From Salegentibacter sp. R32 (lineage in GTDB: Bacteria; Bacteroidota; Bacteroidia; Flavobacteriales; Flavobacteriaceae), in the NCBI RefSeq assembly GCF_008692195.1, contig NZ_RXOM01000032.1, positions 238,395 to 302,394 of the forward strand: 64,000 bases of DNA, read 5' to 3'. Shown piece after piece: positions 37,504 through 46,485 of this stretch. Each line of letters starts with the position of its first letter. The first letter of the stretch is position 1. A program made the position numbers and the translations under genes. The notes beneath the pieces are model-generated. The model saw nothing but the letters and a program-made list of their open reading frames with translations. It had not been told where the DNA came from and made no database searches.

Positions 37504-38697
37504 ATGTTTTTTGACTTTGTTTTAATAGCAGGGATGTCCCTGCTATTCTTGTTTGCAGTATTCCTGCTAAAATCGGGCAAAGGGAGTTCTAAAAAACTCC
37601 TTTCCATTTTCTTTGTCAATTCTATTTTTTACCTGCTTTATTATTACGGGTTTCTCCACCGTCCTTCTAACCTGGTGCCCATTGCTTTTTTGTTTGGAAG
37701 TGGAGCCGGATTTTTACTTGGACCCACCTTGCTTTTTTACATCCGATCCTTGGTTTGGAAGAAAGGGAAAATCAAGAAGCCCTTCTTAAAGCACCTCTCG
37801 CCATTTTTTCTGCATTGGCTGCTTATCGCTGTTCCAGTTACGGTGAATATCGCTTTTGGGGTTTTACCCAGGTACCACGATTTTTACGTGAGGATTGCCT
37901 ACTATCTCAATCTTTCTGAAAATCTCTTTTTCATCACATACGGCATAATTTCCTACCAACAGGTAAGGAAAATACAAAAGGCGAAAGCTCAAATGTACGC
38001 ATCCGTAGCTTCAGATAGCTTAGATTGGATTTTGTACCTTATCATTGGCTTAATAAGTATCGCCGGTTTAGATAGTTTGTTTTCTCTTTACGAGCTTTTC
38101 TTTCCTATGATTCCCTGGAATATAGGTACCCTTACCGCCTTTGCTTTTATTGGATTGTATTGCTTTTTGGGGTACAAAGGTATGTTTCAATCACAAATTT
38201 TGCTTCCCGATTTTTTTCTTGAAGAAATGAATGAGACACCTGATCAAATACCGGCAAAGCCTTCCCCCTCCCCCCAAACGGAATCTCAATCGGACACAAT
38301 GGAAACCACCCGTGTTAGCACTCAGCTTTCAGGGTTTTCTGATGAGGAAATAGAAGCGTTAAAGGAACAACTCCTTCAAATTTTAGAAACGAAAAAGCCC
38401 TACCTAAACGATTCCATTAGTCTATCTGATTTGGCCGACGAATTGGGAATTACGGATAAGAAACTCTCCGAACTTTTAAATCAATACCTCGATACTAACT
38501 TTTACAATCTCATAAACGATTACCGGGTAAGGGAAGTAAAACAAAAGCTCAGCGAAGAAGATAGTAAGAAATATACGTTGTTGAGCATTGCTTACGAATG
38601 TGGTTTTCCTTCTAAAACGAGCTTCAATCGTGTGTTTAAGCAAAAAACGGGTTTATCTCCATCTCAGTACCGTAAAGAAAAGATTGATTCTAATTAG
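37504..38697 (+). CDS. Membrane-embedded AraC-family transcriptional regulator
   Basis: The N-terminal half (about residues 1-235) contains seven predicted membrane helices; the C-terminal part (about 295-395) is an AraC-type double HTH (LSDLADELGITDKKLSELLNQYLDTNFY ... IAYECGFPSKTSFNRVFKQKTGLSPSQYR). It should therefore sense a signal in or at the membrane and bind DNA directly. I prefer the ATG at 37504, which opens straight into the first helix, over an upstream ATG at 37471 that adds eleven residues. No neighbour clearly marks its target genes. Confidence 0.88.
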   Translation: MFFDFVLIAGMSLLFLFAVFLLKSGKGSSKKLLSIFFVNSIFYLLYYYGFLHRPSNLVPIAFLFGSGAGFLLGPTLLFYIRSLVWKKGKIKKPFLKHLSPFFLHWLLIAVPVTVNIAFGVLPRYHDFYVRIAYYLNLSENLFFITYGIISYQQVRKIQKAKAQMYASVASDSLDWILYLIIGLISIAGLDSLFSLYELFFPMIPWNIGTLTAFAFIGLYCFLGYKGMFQSQILLPDFFLEEMNETPDQIPAKPSPSPQTESQSDTMETTRVSTQLSGFSDEEIEALKEQLLQILETKKPYLNDSISLSDLADELGITDKKLSELLNQYLDTNFYNLINDYRVREVKQKLSEEDSKKYTLLSIAYECGFPSKTSFNRVFKQKTGLSPSQYRKEKIDSN

Positions 38698-38705
38698 GAG
38701 CGGTT

Positions 38706-38915
38706 TTATAGAACCTTAAAAGCATCCATCAAAACAGTTAGATTAAATGGGTAGGTTTCGTTCAACTTTTTCTTTTTCGTCAAAATACAATAGTAAACAA
38801 TCTTGTCATAAATTTCCTTGGTTTGTCCATAGTCGATTTCCAAAATCCATCCCCTAAATATAACGTTTTTTAAGATAATCTCATTAAGGTGGTTTTCTTT
38901 TATATAAAACCCCAT
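38706..38915 (-). CDS. Hypothetical short protein, possibly a fragment
   Basis: A 69-residue frame convergent with the membrane AraC gene and ending 8 bases from its stop. No signal peptide, helix or known domain is seen. Base use looks compatible with coding, but there is no supporting neighbour, so it may be spurious or a gene remnant. Confidence 0.25.
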   Translation of the reverse strand: MGFYIKENHLNEIILKNVIFRGWILEIDYGQTKEIYDKIVYYCILTKKKKLNETYPFNLTVLMDAFKVL

Positions 38916-39004
38916 TAAAAACTATCAAATAAGTCAATAATTTGTAAAAATCGTAGCAGTAAAAAGCGCTAAAATTGAGTACTTTTCCGGTTAAAATTTC
39001 ACCT

Positions 39005-40117
39005 ATGCATTATCGATTAGTATTCCTGTTATTATTTATAAGCCTTTACAGCTGTAAGCAAAGCCCTCAAACTTCAGAAAAGCCCACACCCCAATCCTAT
39101 ACCAGCACCGATAGTGTTTTTACCTATCAAGGAAGGGTACAGGCCAATTCAATCCAACCATCTACCAACTTAATTTCTGCCGCTTCGTTGGTGCAATTTC
39201 AAGCCCAAGGGGAAAACATAGCAATACAACTTAAAGCCGCCGCTCCACATCACGCTTTTGCCGCCGTGGAAGTCGATGGAAAATACCTAGACCGCTACCA
39301 AATTTCAGGCGATTCTGTCACCACGATTAGCGTTCCGCTCAAAGGAGAAGATTTTCACCACATCAAAGTTATCAAAGCTACCGAAGCCAGTACGGGCGAC
39401 CTTTATTTTTTAGGTGCCAAAGCCAATCAAATCAAAACTTTCGAGGATAAAAATGATTTAAAAATCGAGTTTATCGGGAATTCCATCACCTCCGGGATGG
39501 GCAATGATGCTAGCGATTTACCTTGTGGAGAAGGTGAGTGGTACGACCAACATAACGCCTATTGGGCGTACGGGCCACGCGTTGCTAGGGAATTGCAGGC
39601 AGATTATATCTTGAGTTCGGTTTCGGGAATGGGAATGTACCGCAATTGGAACGATGAAGATCAACCCGTGATGCCTGACGTTTATCGAACGCTGTCGCTA
39701 GATGGAGATACCACGCAGCTCAGAGATTTTACTAAATTTCAGCCTCATTTAATCAGTATCTGTTTGGGAACAAATGACTTTTCAGATGGGGATGGCGAAA
39801 AAGAGCGCAAGCCTTTTGATGCTGAAAAATACGAGAAGAATTATATCAACTTTATACAGGCTTTATACGAAAAATATCCTTCCGTAAAAATCGCTTTATT
39901 GACGAGTCCTATGATTGGTCGGGAAAACGAAAAAGGAAAGGCCTTGCTTGCTTCTCTAAAAAAAATTAAAGCAGAATTTGAAGCCAATCACATCATCGCG
40001 TTGTATGAGTTTGAAGATATTTATCAGAAAGGTTGCGGTTACCATCCCAGCAAAGAAGGGCACGCAACGATTGCCCAAAAACTGATTCCTTTTTACAAAG
40101 AACTCCTCAATCGCTAA
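39005..40117 (+). CDS. CE2-like acetyl esterase (SGNH hydrolase), lipoprotein
   Basis: Probably removes acetyl groups from mannan or other plant-type glycans. The 370 residues start with a lipoprotein signal (LYSCKQ, Cys17), followed by an N-terminal jelly roll (about 38-145) and an SGNH/GDSL domain (about 152-370). Nucleophile S160 (EFIGNSITSG), oxyanion N257 (GTNDF) and catalytic H347 (YHPSKEGH) are visible. The Asp that normally stands three residues before the His in SGNH enzymes is replaced (GCGYH). CE2 esterases are known to use a Ser-His dyad, so the assignment fits. I start at MHYRLV, which opens the signal peptide. It lies 7 bases before a second esterase. Confidence 0.85.
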   Translation: MHYRLVFLLLFISLYSCKQSPQTSEKPTPQSYTSTDSVFTYQGRVQANSIQPSTNLISAASLVQFQAQGENIAIQLKAAAPHHAFAAVEVDGKYLDRYQISGDSVTTISVPLKGEDFHHIKVIKATEASTGDLYFLGAKANQIKTFEDKNDLKIEFIGNSITSGMGNDASDLPCGEGEWYDQHNAYWAYGPRVARELQADYILSSVSGMGMYRNWNDEDQPVMPDVYRTLSLDGDTTQLRDFTKFQPHLISICLGTNDFSDGDGEKERKPFDAEKYEKNYINFIQALYEKYPSVKIALLTSPMIGRENEKGKALLASLKKIKAEFEANHIIALYEFEDIYQKGCGYHPSKEGHATIAQKLIPFYKELLNR

Positions 40118-40124
40118 GTTAGTT

Positions 40125-41504
40125 ATGAAAAATAAGCTTTTTATTATTTTATGTCTTTCAGGTGTGTTGGCAAAAGCCAATGTCAGGTTGCCACAAGTAT
40201 TTTCAGACGGGATGGTACTTCAGCAAAACACCACAGTAAATGTGTGGGGTTGGGCGGCCCCCGGCGAAGAAGTTGCTATTGTCGCTTCTTGGAACCCTCA
40301 AGATACGTTGAAAGTAAAAGGAAGTAGATATGCGAAGTGGGAAATTCAATTGTCTACTCCCAAAGCCGGCGGACCTTATCAACTAACATTTACAGGCTAT
40401 AATAGCATTACATTGAAAGATATTCTCATTGGCGAAGTTTGGTTAGCTTCCGGACAATCGAATATGGAATGGAGTGCTTCCGCAGGAATTAAAAATCAAG
40501 AAGCAGCCATTCAGAATTCTACCTATAAAAATATTCGGTTTTTTGATGTGCCGAAGACTGCTGCTGAATTTCCGCAGAAAAATGTGCAAGGGAAATGGGT
40601 GGAAAGTCAGCCGGAAACGATGAAATATTTTAGTGCCATCGCTTACTTTTTTGCACAACGTTTACATACCCAATTAGACGTGCCTATCGGAATTATCGGT
40701 TCCAACTGGGGAGGAACGCCTGCTGAAGTATGGATGCCCGAAGCGATTTTTGAAAAAGATAGCTTATTACAAAAAGCTGCTGAAAAATTACCTTCGGAAG
40801 AATGGGGACCCAACGAACCCGGCGCGGTTTACAACGGAATGATTTATCCGATTATTCCTTATAATTTGGCGGGGGTTTTATGGTACCAAGGCGAAACTAA
40901 CACCGCTAATCCCGATGAATATCCTCATGTTTTTTCTACGCTCATAAAAGATTGGCGGACTTCCTGGCAGCAGGATTTTCCATTTTATTACGCGCAAATT
41001 GCACCCTATAATTATGGTGACAATAATGATAACGGAGTGAAAGTAAGGGACGCACAACGCAAAACCTTAACAATTCCCAACACCGGAATGGTATTTACAG
41101 GCGATGTGGGGAATTTTGAAAATATTCATCCGCGTGATAAAAAGACTGTGGGCGTTCGTTTTGCAAACCTTGCTTTAAAAGAAACTTATGGAAAATTTAC
41201 AAATGAAGTGTACGGACCTTTAGTTGAAAAAGTATATGAAGAAAGAAAATATGTGGTAGTTGAATTTTCTCACGCCGAAGGTTTATATTTTAAAGACAAG
41301 AAAGATTTGCAGTTTGAAATAGCCGGAAAGGATTTGAATTTTCAGCCTGTAAAAGCAAAGCTGAAAGGAAATCGTATCTTCTTAAAGAAAAATAAGCTGA
41401 AGCAACCCAAGTACGTCCGCTATGCGTGGAAAAATGCTATTGTCCCCAACTTGTTTAACAAAGCCAATCTCCCGGCTTCCAGTTTTATGATGGAAATAGA
41501 ATAG
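40125..41504 (+). CDS. Sialate O-acetylesterase-like carbohydrate esterase (SASA)
   Basis: A secreted esterase of the SASA family. The 459 residues contain a signal peptide (about 1-18), an N-terminal beta domain, the nucleophile S112 in VWLASGQSNMEWS, the WYQGETN block, and a late catalytic His in NIHPRDKKTVG. In polysaccharide loci such proteins remove acetyl groups from hemicelluloses rather than sialic acids. Placed next to the CE2-like esterase and the mannan operon, it most likely deacetylates mannan. The two esterases form a small operon convergent with the GH3 gene. Confidence 0.88.
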   Translation: MKNKLFIILCLSGVLAKANVRLPQVFSDGMVLQQNTTVNVWGWAAPGEEVAIVASWNPQDTLKVKGSRYAKWEIQLSTPKAGGPYQLTFTGYNSITLKDILIGEVWLASGQSNMEWSASAGIKNQEAAIQNSTYKNIRFFDVPKTAAEFPQKNVQGKWVESQPETMKYFSAIAYFFAQRLHTQLDVPIGIIGSNWGGTPAEVWMPEAIFEKDSLLQKAAEKLPSEEWGPNEPGAVYNGMIYPIIPYNLAGVLWYQGETNTANPDEYPHVFSTLIKDWRTSWQQDFPFYYAQIAPYNYGDNNDNGVKVRDAQRKTLTIPNTGMVFTGDVGNFENIHPRDKKTVGVRFANLALKETYGKFTNEVYGPLVEKVYEERKYVVVEFSHAEGLYFKDKKDLQFEIAGKDLNFQPVKAKLKGNRIFLKKNKLKQPKYVRYAWKNAIVPNLFNKANLPASSFMMEIE

Positions 41505-41525
41505 TCTTCTGAATTTCATGAGGAG

Positions 41526-41611
41526 AACCTGAATCAAGTTCAGGTTGACGATAGTTATCGTTCCTTCCCTTTCGAGGGAAGGTGGCTTATGCAGCCTTAG
41601 CGAAATAAGCC
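41526..41611. repeat. Cluster of four consecutive hairpins
   Basis: Within 86 bases four inverted repeats follow each other: AACCTGAA/TTCAGGTT (41526-41546), CGATA/TATCG (41549-41560), CCTTCCCT/AGGGAAGG with a TTCG loop (41563-41582), and GGCTTAT/ATAAGCC (41584-41611). They fill the gap between convergent operons and precede the terminator. Confidence 0.7.
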
Positions 41612-41642
41612 GGGAGGGTACTTTCTAAATGGATTACAAATA

Positions 41643-41668
41643 AAAAGCTCCGAGTAATCGGAGCTTTT
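41643..41668. terminator. Bidirectional terminator between convergent operons
   Basis: A perfect 11-bp stem, AAAAGCTCCGA / TCGGAGCTTTT, with a GTAA tetraloop. A/T runs on both sides let it work for the esterase operon and for the GH3-ending operon. Confidence 0.88.
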
Positions 41669-41691
41669 AGGTAATAATAATTAAAAAATAA

Positions 41692-43995
41692 TTACTCCAC
41701 CATGAAAAAACTATCTTCTAAACTTGTTTCTGAACTTCCGCCTATGAATACTTGAAACTCGCCGGGTTCTACTAAATAATTTCCTTGTTCGTTATAAAAA
41801 CCGAGTTCTTTAGGGCCAAGCTCAAAGGTAACGGTTTTGGTCTCGCCTTTTTTCAAAGGAATTAACTCAAAACCTTTTAATTCTTTTACCGGTCTGATGA
41901 TACTTCCGTATAAATCCCTGATATACAATTGCACAACTTCCCGTCCGTCATAATTTCCGGTATTGCTTACTTCAACAGAAAGTTTTAGTGTTTCGTTCTT
42001 TTTGATTTCTTTTTTTGCTAGCTGAAGGTTTTTGTAAGCAAATTCAGTATAACTCAAGCCAAAACCAAACGGGTAAAGTGGCGCGTTTTCTTCATCGATG
42101 TAATGCGACCAAAACACTTGTTCCTCTCCGGGAGCAGGATCTACCGGTCTTCCTGTTCTCTTGTGGTTGTAGTAGATAGGAATTTGTCCCACGCTGCGAG
42201 GGAAGGTCATCGGTAATTTTCCGCTGGGGTTGTAATCGCCGTAGAGTACTTCTGCAATGGCATTTCCACTTTGTGAACCCAATTGCCATGCTTCTACAAT
42301 CGCGGGGATGTTTTTCTCTGCCCAATTGATGGTTAAGGGTCTTCCGTTTTGAAGCACTAATACCACGTTTTTGTTCACTTTGTAAACCTCTTCCAATAAT
42401 TCTTGCTGAAGCCCCGGTAAGTCTAGTTTAGTTCGGCTTCTTCCTTCGCCACTCAAAAATCCGTGTTCTCCTAAAGCCATAATCACTACATCTGCGTTTT
42501 TGGCTACTTCCTTAGCTTCTTCAAAACCAGAAGTATCAGTAGTATTGATATGCAATTCTTTAGTAAATTCAGCTTGATTGGTAATTAATTTTACTCCTTG
42601 CGTATATTCAATTTTATTGTTGCTGTATTTTTCTAAACCTGTTTTTAAACTGACTCCGGTAGAATCATCAGAACCCAATCTCCAGCTTCCCAACGGACTG
42701 TTATTTTCATCAGCCAAAGGTCCAATAAGAGCAATAGTTTGTTCTTTCTTTTTAAGCGGAAGCAGATTGTTTTCGTTCTTCAATAAAACAATGGATTTTT
42801 TGGCCATATCTTTTACTGCTTCTATATGTTCAGGATTGCCAATTACTTCTTTTTCCCGCTCTGGATCACAATATTTATAGGGATCTTCAAAAAGGCCTAA
42901 TTCAAATTTAACCCTTAAAATTCTTCGTACTGCTTCGTCAACAATTTCTTCTTTAACCTTTCCGGTTCTTACCATGTTGGCCAATTCTTCCATATAGATA
43001 TTACCTTCCATATCCATATCTACGCCTGCTTCTGCTGCTCTAACGGCTGTTGAAGCTCTATCTTTGGTGTAGCCCCAAGTGAGCATTTCTTCAATAGAAG
43101 CCCAGTCTGAAATGACAAATCCATCAAAACCCCATTCTTTTTTAAGGATGTCCCGAAGCAAATAATCATTTCCGGTAACCGGAATTCCGTTTAATTCGTT
43201 AAAGCCTGTCATAAAAGTTCTGGCTCCTGCTTCTGCCGAAGCTTTAAATGGTGGTAAAACCATATTATGAAGTGTAACCGTCCCTATATCTGCTTTGTTG
43301 TATTCTCTACCCGCTTCCGCAAAACCGTATCCTGCAAAATGTTTAGCGCAAGCAGCGACAGTTAACGGATTGGAAAGATCGTTGCCCTGAAAACCAGTTA
43401 CTCTGGCTTTCGCGATTTTACTTCCTAAATAAGGATCTTCACCGGCACCTTCCATCACTCTTCCCCAGCGAGGGTCGCGCGAAATATCTACCATCGGGGC
43501 AAATGTCCAATTAATCCCTGAGGCTGCTGCTTCGGCTGCTGCAACCTCTGCAGATTTTTTAATCGCTTCTAAATCCCAACTCGCTGCTTCAGCTAGCGGA
43601 ATTGGACTAAGGGTTTTGTACCCGTGAATCACGTCAAAGCCGATGATTAACGGAATGCCCAACCTGCTTTCTTCGGTCACAATTTTTTGGACGGCTCTCA
43701 CTTCTTCGGTTCCGCGAACGGTAAGCATAGAACCTACCCAACCTTTTCTAAGGTGTTCGTATTTTTTCTCGGCATTGCCTCCTTTAGGCGAAGGTCCCGT
43801 TACATCCCAAAATCCGTTGTACTGCACCATTTGACCCACTTTTTCTTCTAGAGTCATCAGGGCAAGTAGGGAATCTATCTTTTTTTCAATATCGTCGTTA
43901 GGCGGGAACTTTCTCATTTTTTTAAATTTAGGAGCAGCGAAACTTGCTAGGCTTAAGATGCCTATAGCTATACTTAAAATGATTATTTTTTTCAT
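41692..43995 (-). CDS. GH3 beta-glucosidase (BglX-like)
   Basis: Retaining exo-beta-glycosidase, probably periplasmic, that would release glucose from glucomannan or cello-type oligosaccharides. The 767 residues have a signal peptide (about 1-20), the GH3 N-terminal barrel with LIIGFDVIHGYKT and KHFAGYG, nucleophile D297 (GFVISDWAS), the C-terminal alpha/beta sandwich (VIMALGEHGFLSGEGRSRT, with the likely acid/base Glu) and a fibronectin-III-like domain (about 665-755). It is the last gene of the minus-strand mannan operon, 3 bases after the GH5 gene. Confidence 0.93.
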   Translation of the reverse strand: MKKIIILSIAIGILSLASFAAPKFKKMRKFPPNDDIEKKIDSLLALMTLEEKVGQMVQYNGFWDVTGPSPKGGNAEKKYEHLRKGWVGSMLTVRGTEEVRAVQKIVTEESRLGIPLIIGFDVIHGYKTLSPIPLAEAASWDLEAIKKSAEVAAAEAAASGINWTFAPMVDISRDPRWGRVMEGAGEDPYLGSKIAKARVTGFQGNDLSNPLTVAACAKHFAGYGFAEAGREYNKADIGTVTLHNMVLPPFKASAEAGARTFMTGFNELNGIPVTGNDYLLRDILKKEWGFDGFVISDWASIEEMLTWGYTKDRASTAVRAAEAGVDMDMEGNIYMEELANMVRTGKVKEEIVDEAVRRILRVKFELGLFEDPYKYCDPEREKEVIGNPEHIEAVKDMAKKSIVLLKNENNLLPLKKKEQTIALIGPLADENNSPLGSWRLGSDDSTGVSLKTGLEKYSNNKIEYTQGVKLITNQAEFTKELHINTTDTSGFEEAKEVAKNADVVIMALGEHGFLSGEGRSRTKLDLPGLQQELLEEVYKVNKNVVLVLQNGRPLTINWAEKNIPAIVEAWQLGSQSGNAIAEVLYGDYNPSGKLPMTFPRSVGQIPIYYNHKRTGRPVDPAPGEEQVFWSHYIDEENAPLYPFGFGLSYTEFAYKNLQLAKKEIKKNETLKLSVEVSNTGNYDGREVVQLYIRDLYGSIIRPVKELKGFELIPLKKGETKTVTFELGPKELGFYNEQGNYLVEPGEFQVFIGGSSETSLEDSFFMVE

Positions 43996-43998
43996 GGC

Positions 43999-45300
43999 TT
44001 ATAAATTATTGATAAGCTTATTGTATTTGTAAACAAGGTTAAGTGTGGTGGTGTCACTTGCAAATACTGAATTTAAGCCTTGTGGTTCTTGTGGTGGGTC
44101 GGCGCTAAAATCGTCTCCAATTTCCCATTTTCCTCTTTTTTGGTCTGTTTTGGCAAAGCCGGCAAAACCCCAAAAATTGACTCCGCTTAACACACTTTTG
44201 TTTTGATAGCTTTCTTCCAATCTTTTAAAGATGGCTTCATAAAATTTATTTCTGTTGTTAAGGGAAGCGTTTTTCATTAAACTTTCTCCCTCCCTTGGAA
44301 AGCCAAATTCTGAAATTACAATGGGTTTGTTTAAAGTTTTGGCTACCTGAATGTGTTCATCTATGTAGTTGTTGGCTTTTTCAATGGAAGAGATGGTCGA
44401 AGCATCTTCATTGTTTACATCGTACCAAACCCAGTTTTTAGGCCACATATGCATCGTTAAGTAATCGATGTTTTTATTGGAGTGAAGCATTTGGTAAGTG
44501 TCTATTTCCTGAAGGTAACTTGCTTTGCCTTCCGCTCCGGTTGAAATTAAAGTATTCGGGTCTAATTTTTCCAATAAATCAACCGTTTCATCTAACCAAA
44601 TTTTGAAAGGCTCTCTATCACTTTCTGTGAAAATACGAGGCTCATTGGCGACTTGCCAAGACATAATGGTATTGTCATCGGTATATTTTCTGCCGTTGTA
44701 TTGGTTGGTTCTACCAATAATAAACTTTACGTGTTTCTGAAAAGCTTCCCGACACGGCGTACAGGTATGAAATTGCTGGGTGTAGTTGAAGTAATCTTCC
44801 CAAGAGTATTTATCGGTAAACGGATTGTTGACTTCCCCATAACCATTCCATTCTAAATAGGCCGACATTCCTCCTGACCAAATCCAGTTGTTGTTAAGGT
44901 ATAACACCGCGTACATTTCCCGTTTGGACATTTCAGCTAAGAGAAAATCCAATCCGTCCAGTAAATCTTCGTTGTATTCTCCTTGTTGAGGTTGTAAGGC
45001 CGGTTTAACTTGAAAGTCTTCGGTACCGCCTTCAGCTCCAACTAATATTCTTAAATTATCAATTCCCAAACTATCCATTATATCCAATTCTTTGAGGAGT
45101 CGCTCCCGGTCGCCAATGTTTTTAGCAGCGATAAGCGGTCCGTACCAATAATTGGCACCCACAAAATAGTAAGGCTGGCCACCTTTTTGAAATTGCCCGT
45201 TTTGAATAGTAATTCTTGGGGTTTTTAAGTCTTTGTATTGATAGGTTTTACAGCTTCCCATTACGATGGCAAAGCAAATAAGTGCTACGAGTTTTTTCAT
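43999..45300 (-). CDS. GH5 endo-beta-mannanase (GH5_7-like), lipoprotein
   Basis: Retaining endo-hydrolase of beta-1,4-mannan. From MKKLVAL the protein has 433 residues, a lipoprotein signal (VMGSCK, Cys17) and a single GH5 TIM barrel. Acid/base E220 (SWQVANEPR) and nucleophile E331 (VISEFGFPRE) are visible; NYWYGPL near the N terminus and MHMWPKNW before the nucleophile are typical of subfamily 7. I chose this start because the longer frame (45357) adds 19 residues lacking a leader, whereas this ATG overlaps the epimerase stop as ATGA. It probably works at the cell surface or in the periplasm. Confidence 0.88.
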   Translation of the reverse strand: MKKLVALICFAIVMGSCKTYQYKDLKTPRITIQNGQFQKGGQPYYFVGANYWYGPLIAAKNIGDRERLLKELDIMDSLGIDNLRILVGAEGGTEDFQVKPALQPQQGEYNEDLLDGLDFLLAEMSKREMYAVLYLNNNWIWSGGMSAYLEWNGYGEVNNPFTDKYSWEDYFNYTQQFHTCTPCREAFQKHVKFIIGRTNQYNGRKYTDDNTIMSWQVANEPRIFTESDREPFKIWLDETVDLLEKLDPNTLISTGAEGKASYLQEIDTYQMLHSNKNIDYLTMHMWPKNWVWYDVNNEDASTISSIEKANNYIDEHIQVAKTLNKPIVISEFGFPREGESLMKNASLNNRNKFYEAIFKRLEESYQNKSVLSGVNFWGFAGFAKTDQKRGKWEIGDDFSADPPQEPQGLNSVFASDTTTLNLVYKYNKLINNL

Positions 45301-46484
45301 GAGTTGTCTTTTAATAAAATGGTCAATGCACGGGAATTGTGGTACGGGGCTTTCCACATACTTAACTTGTCTTCATTTTCATAGGGGATGTTTTCTTCGT
45401 TTACCCGAAAATACCATTCTCCGTTTTTTCGGTCTATGAGGTGATGTTGGGTGTATTCCCAAATATCCAAGACCGCGTTTTTATACTTTTCATGCTTGGT
45501 AAGTTGGTAGGCGTAATGCAAACCTACCATCGCTTCTACTTGTGGCCACCAATGGCGGTCAGTATCTAAATGATTATTACTTCTGTTAAGTTCGTTAAAT
45601 ACGCCTTCACCTTTTTTGTAGCCTAATGCTAGAAATCTATCAGCTATTTGAACGGCTGTATCTTGTGTAATTTCCAGTAAAGCTTTTTCATTCAATGCTT
45701 TGGCAGCTTCTATGAGTAACCAAGCTGCTTCAATATCGTGCCCAAAGGAAATTTCGTTGCTAATGAGGTTCCATTTCTTATCAAAGAATAATTCGAAATT
45801 ATAATCTTTGTTTAAAAATTGACCCAAAAACAGATCAATAAGATTTTCAAGGGCTTTTTTTAGTATTTCATCAGGATATATTTCTAGCAGCGAAGTATAA
45901 GCTTCCAGAATATGCAGATGAGTATTCATGGTTTTTTCTGCATTCATATCTTTTTCGCTAAGCCGCACATCGGTTAAAGGAGACCAATCTTTTTCAAAAG
46001 CTTCAATATAGCCGTTTTCAACTTCGTCTAAAGCGTGTTTTTCAATTAAATGAAAAAGTGAAATTGCCCAATCTTTGGCTTTTTCGTCATGGGAAATTTT
46101 ATAATATTCTACTAAACTATAAATTCCGAAGGCCTGTGCGTAAATTTGTTTTTTAGGTTGAACAGGTTTTCCTTCCGCACTAAGTTCCCAAAAAAGTCCG
46201 CCGTGTTCTTTATCCTGAAAATAGTTTTTTAAATATTGAAAGGAACGTTCGGCAATTTCTTTTAAATTGAAATCAGGATTGTGTTGTTGAAGTGTTGAAA
46301 AAGACCATAGCAAGCGAGTGTTTAGAATTATGCCTTTATTGGCATTAGAAACAATGTTGTTGAAATGATCCCGCTGTCCCAAAAAGCCTCCTTGTTCTTG
46401 GTCAACACTATTGTTTTTCCAATAGGAGGCGATGGAGTTTAATTCGGTTACTAAGGATTGATAAAAGCTTTTTGGGTACTTCAT
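45297..46484 (-). CDS. Cellobiose/mannobiose 2-epimerase (AGE family)
   Basis: Cytoplasmic enzyme that turns beta-1,4-mannobiose into 4-O-beta-mannosyl-glucose. The 395 residues (from MKYPKSF) form an (alpha/alpha)6 barrel of the N-acylglucosamine 2-epimerase family, with SFGHDIEAAWLLIEA and DRHWWPQVEAMVG, blocks typical of cellobiose/mannobiose epimerases. Placed directly after GH130, its product is the GH130 substrate. I start at 46484, one base after the GH130 stop, instead of 46511 inside that gene. The coupling to GH130 makes the mannobiose role likely. Confidence 0.9.
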   Translation of the reverse strand: MKYPKSFYQSLVTELNSIASYWKNNSVDQEQGGFLGQRDHFNNIVSNANKGIILNTRLLWSFSTLQQHNPDFNLKEIAERSFQYLKNYFQDKEHGGLFWELSAEGKPVQPKKQIYAQAFGIYSLVEYYKISHDEKAKDWAISLFHLIEKHALDEVENGYIEAFEKDWSPLTDVRLSEKDMNAEKTMNTHLHILEAYTSLLEIYPDEILKKALENLIDLFLGQFLNKDYNFELFFDKKWNLISNEISFGHDIEAAWLLIEAAKALNEKALLEITQDTAVQIADRFLALGYKKGEGVFNELNRSNNHLDTDRHWWPQVEAMVGLHYAYQLTKHEKYKNAVLDIWEYTQHHLIDRKNGEWYFRVNEENIPYENEDKLSMWKAPYHNSRALTILLKDNS

Positions 46485-46485
46485 C

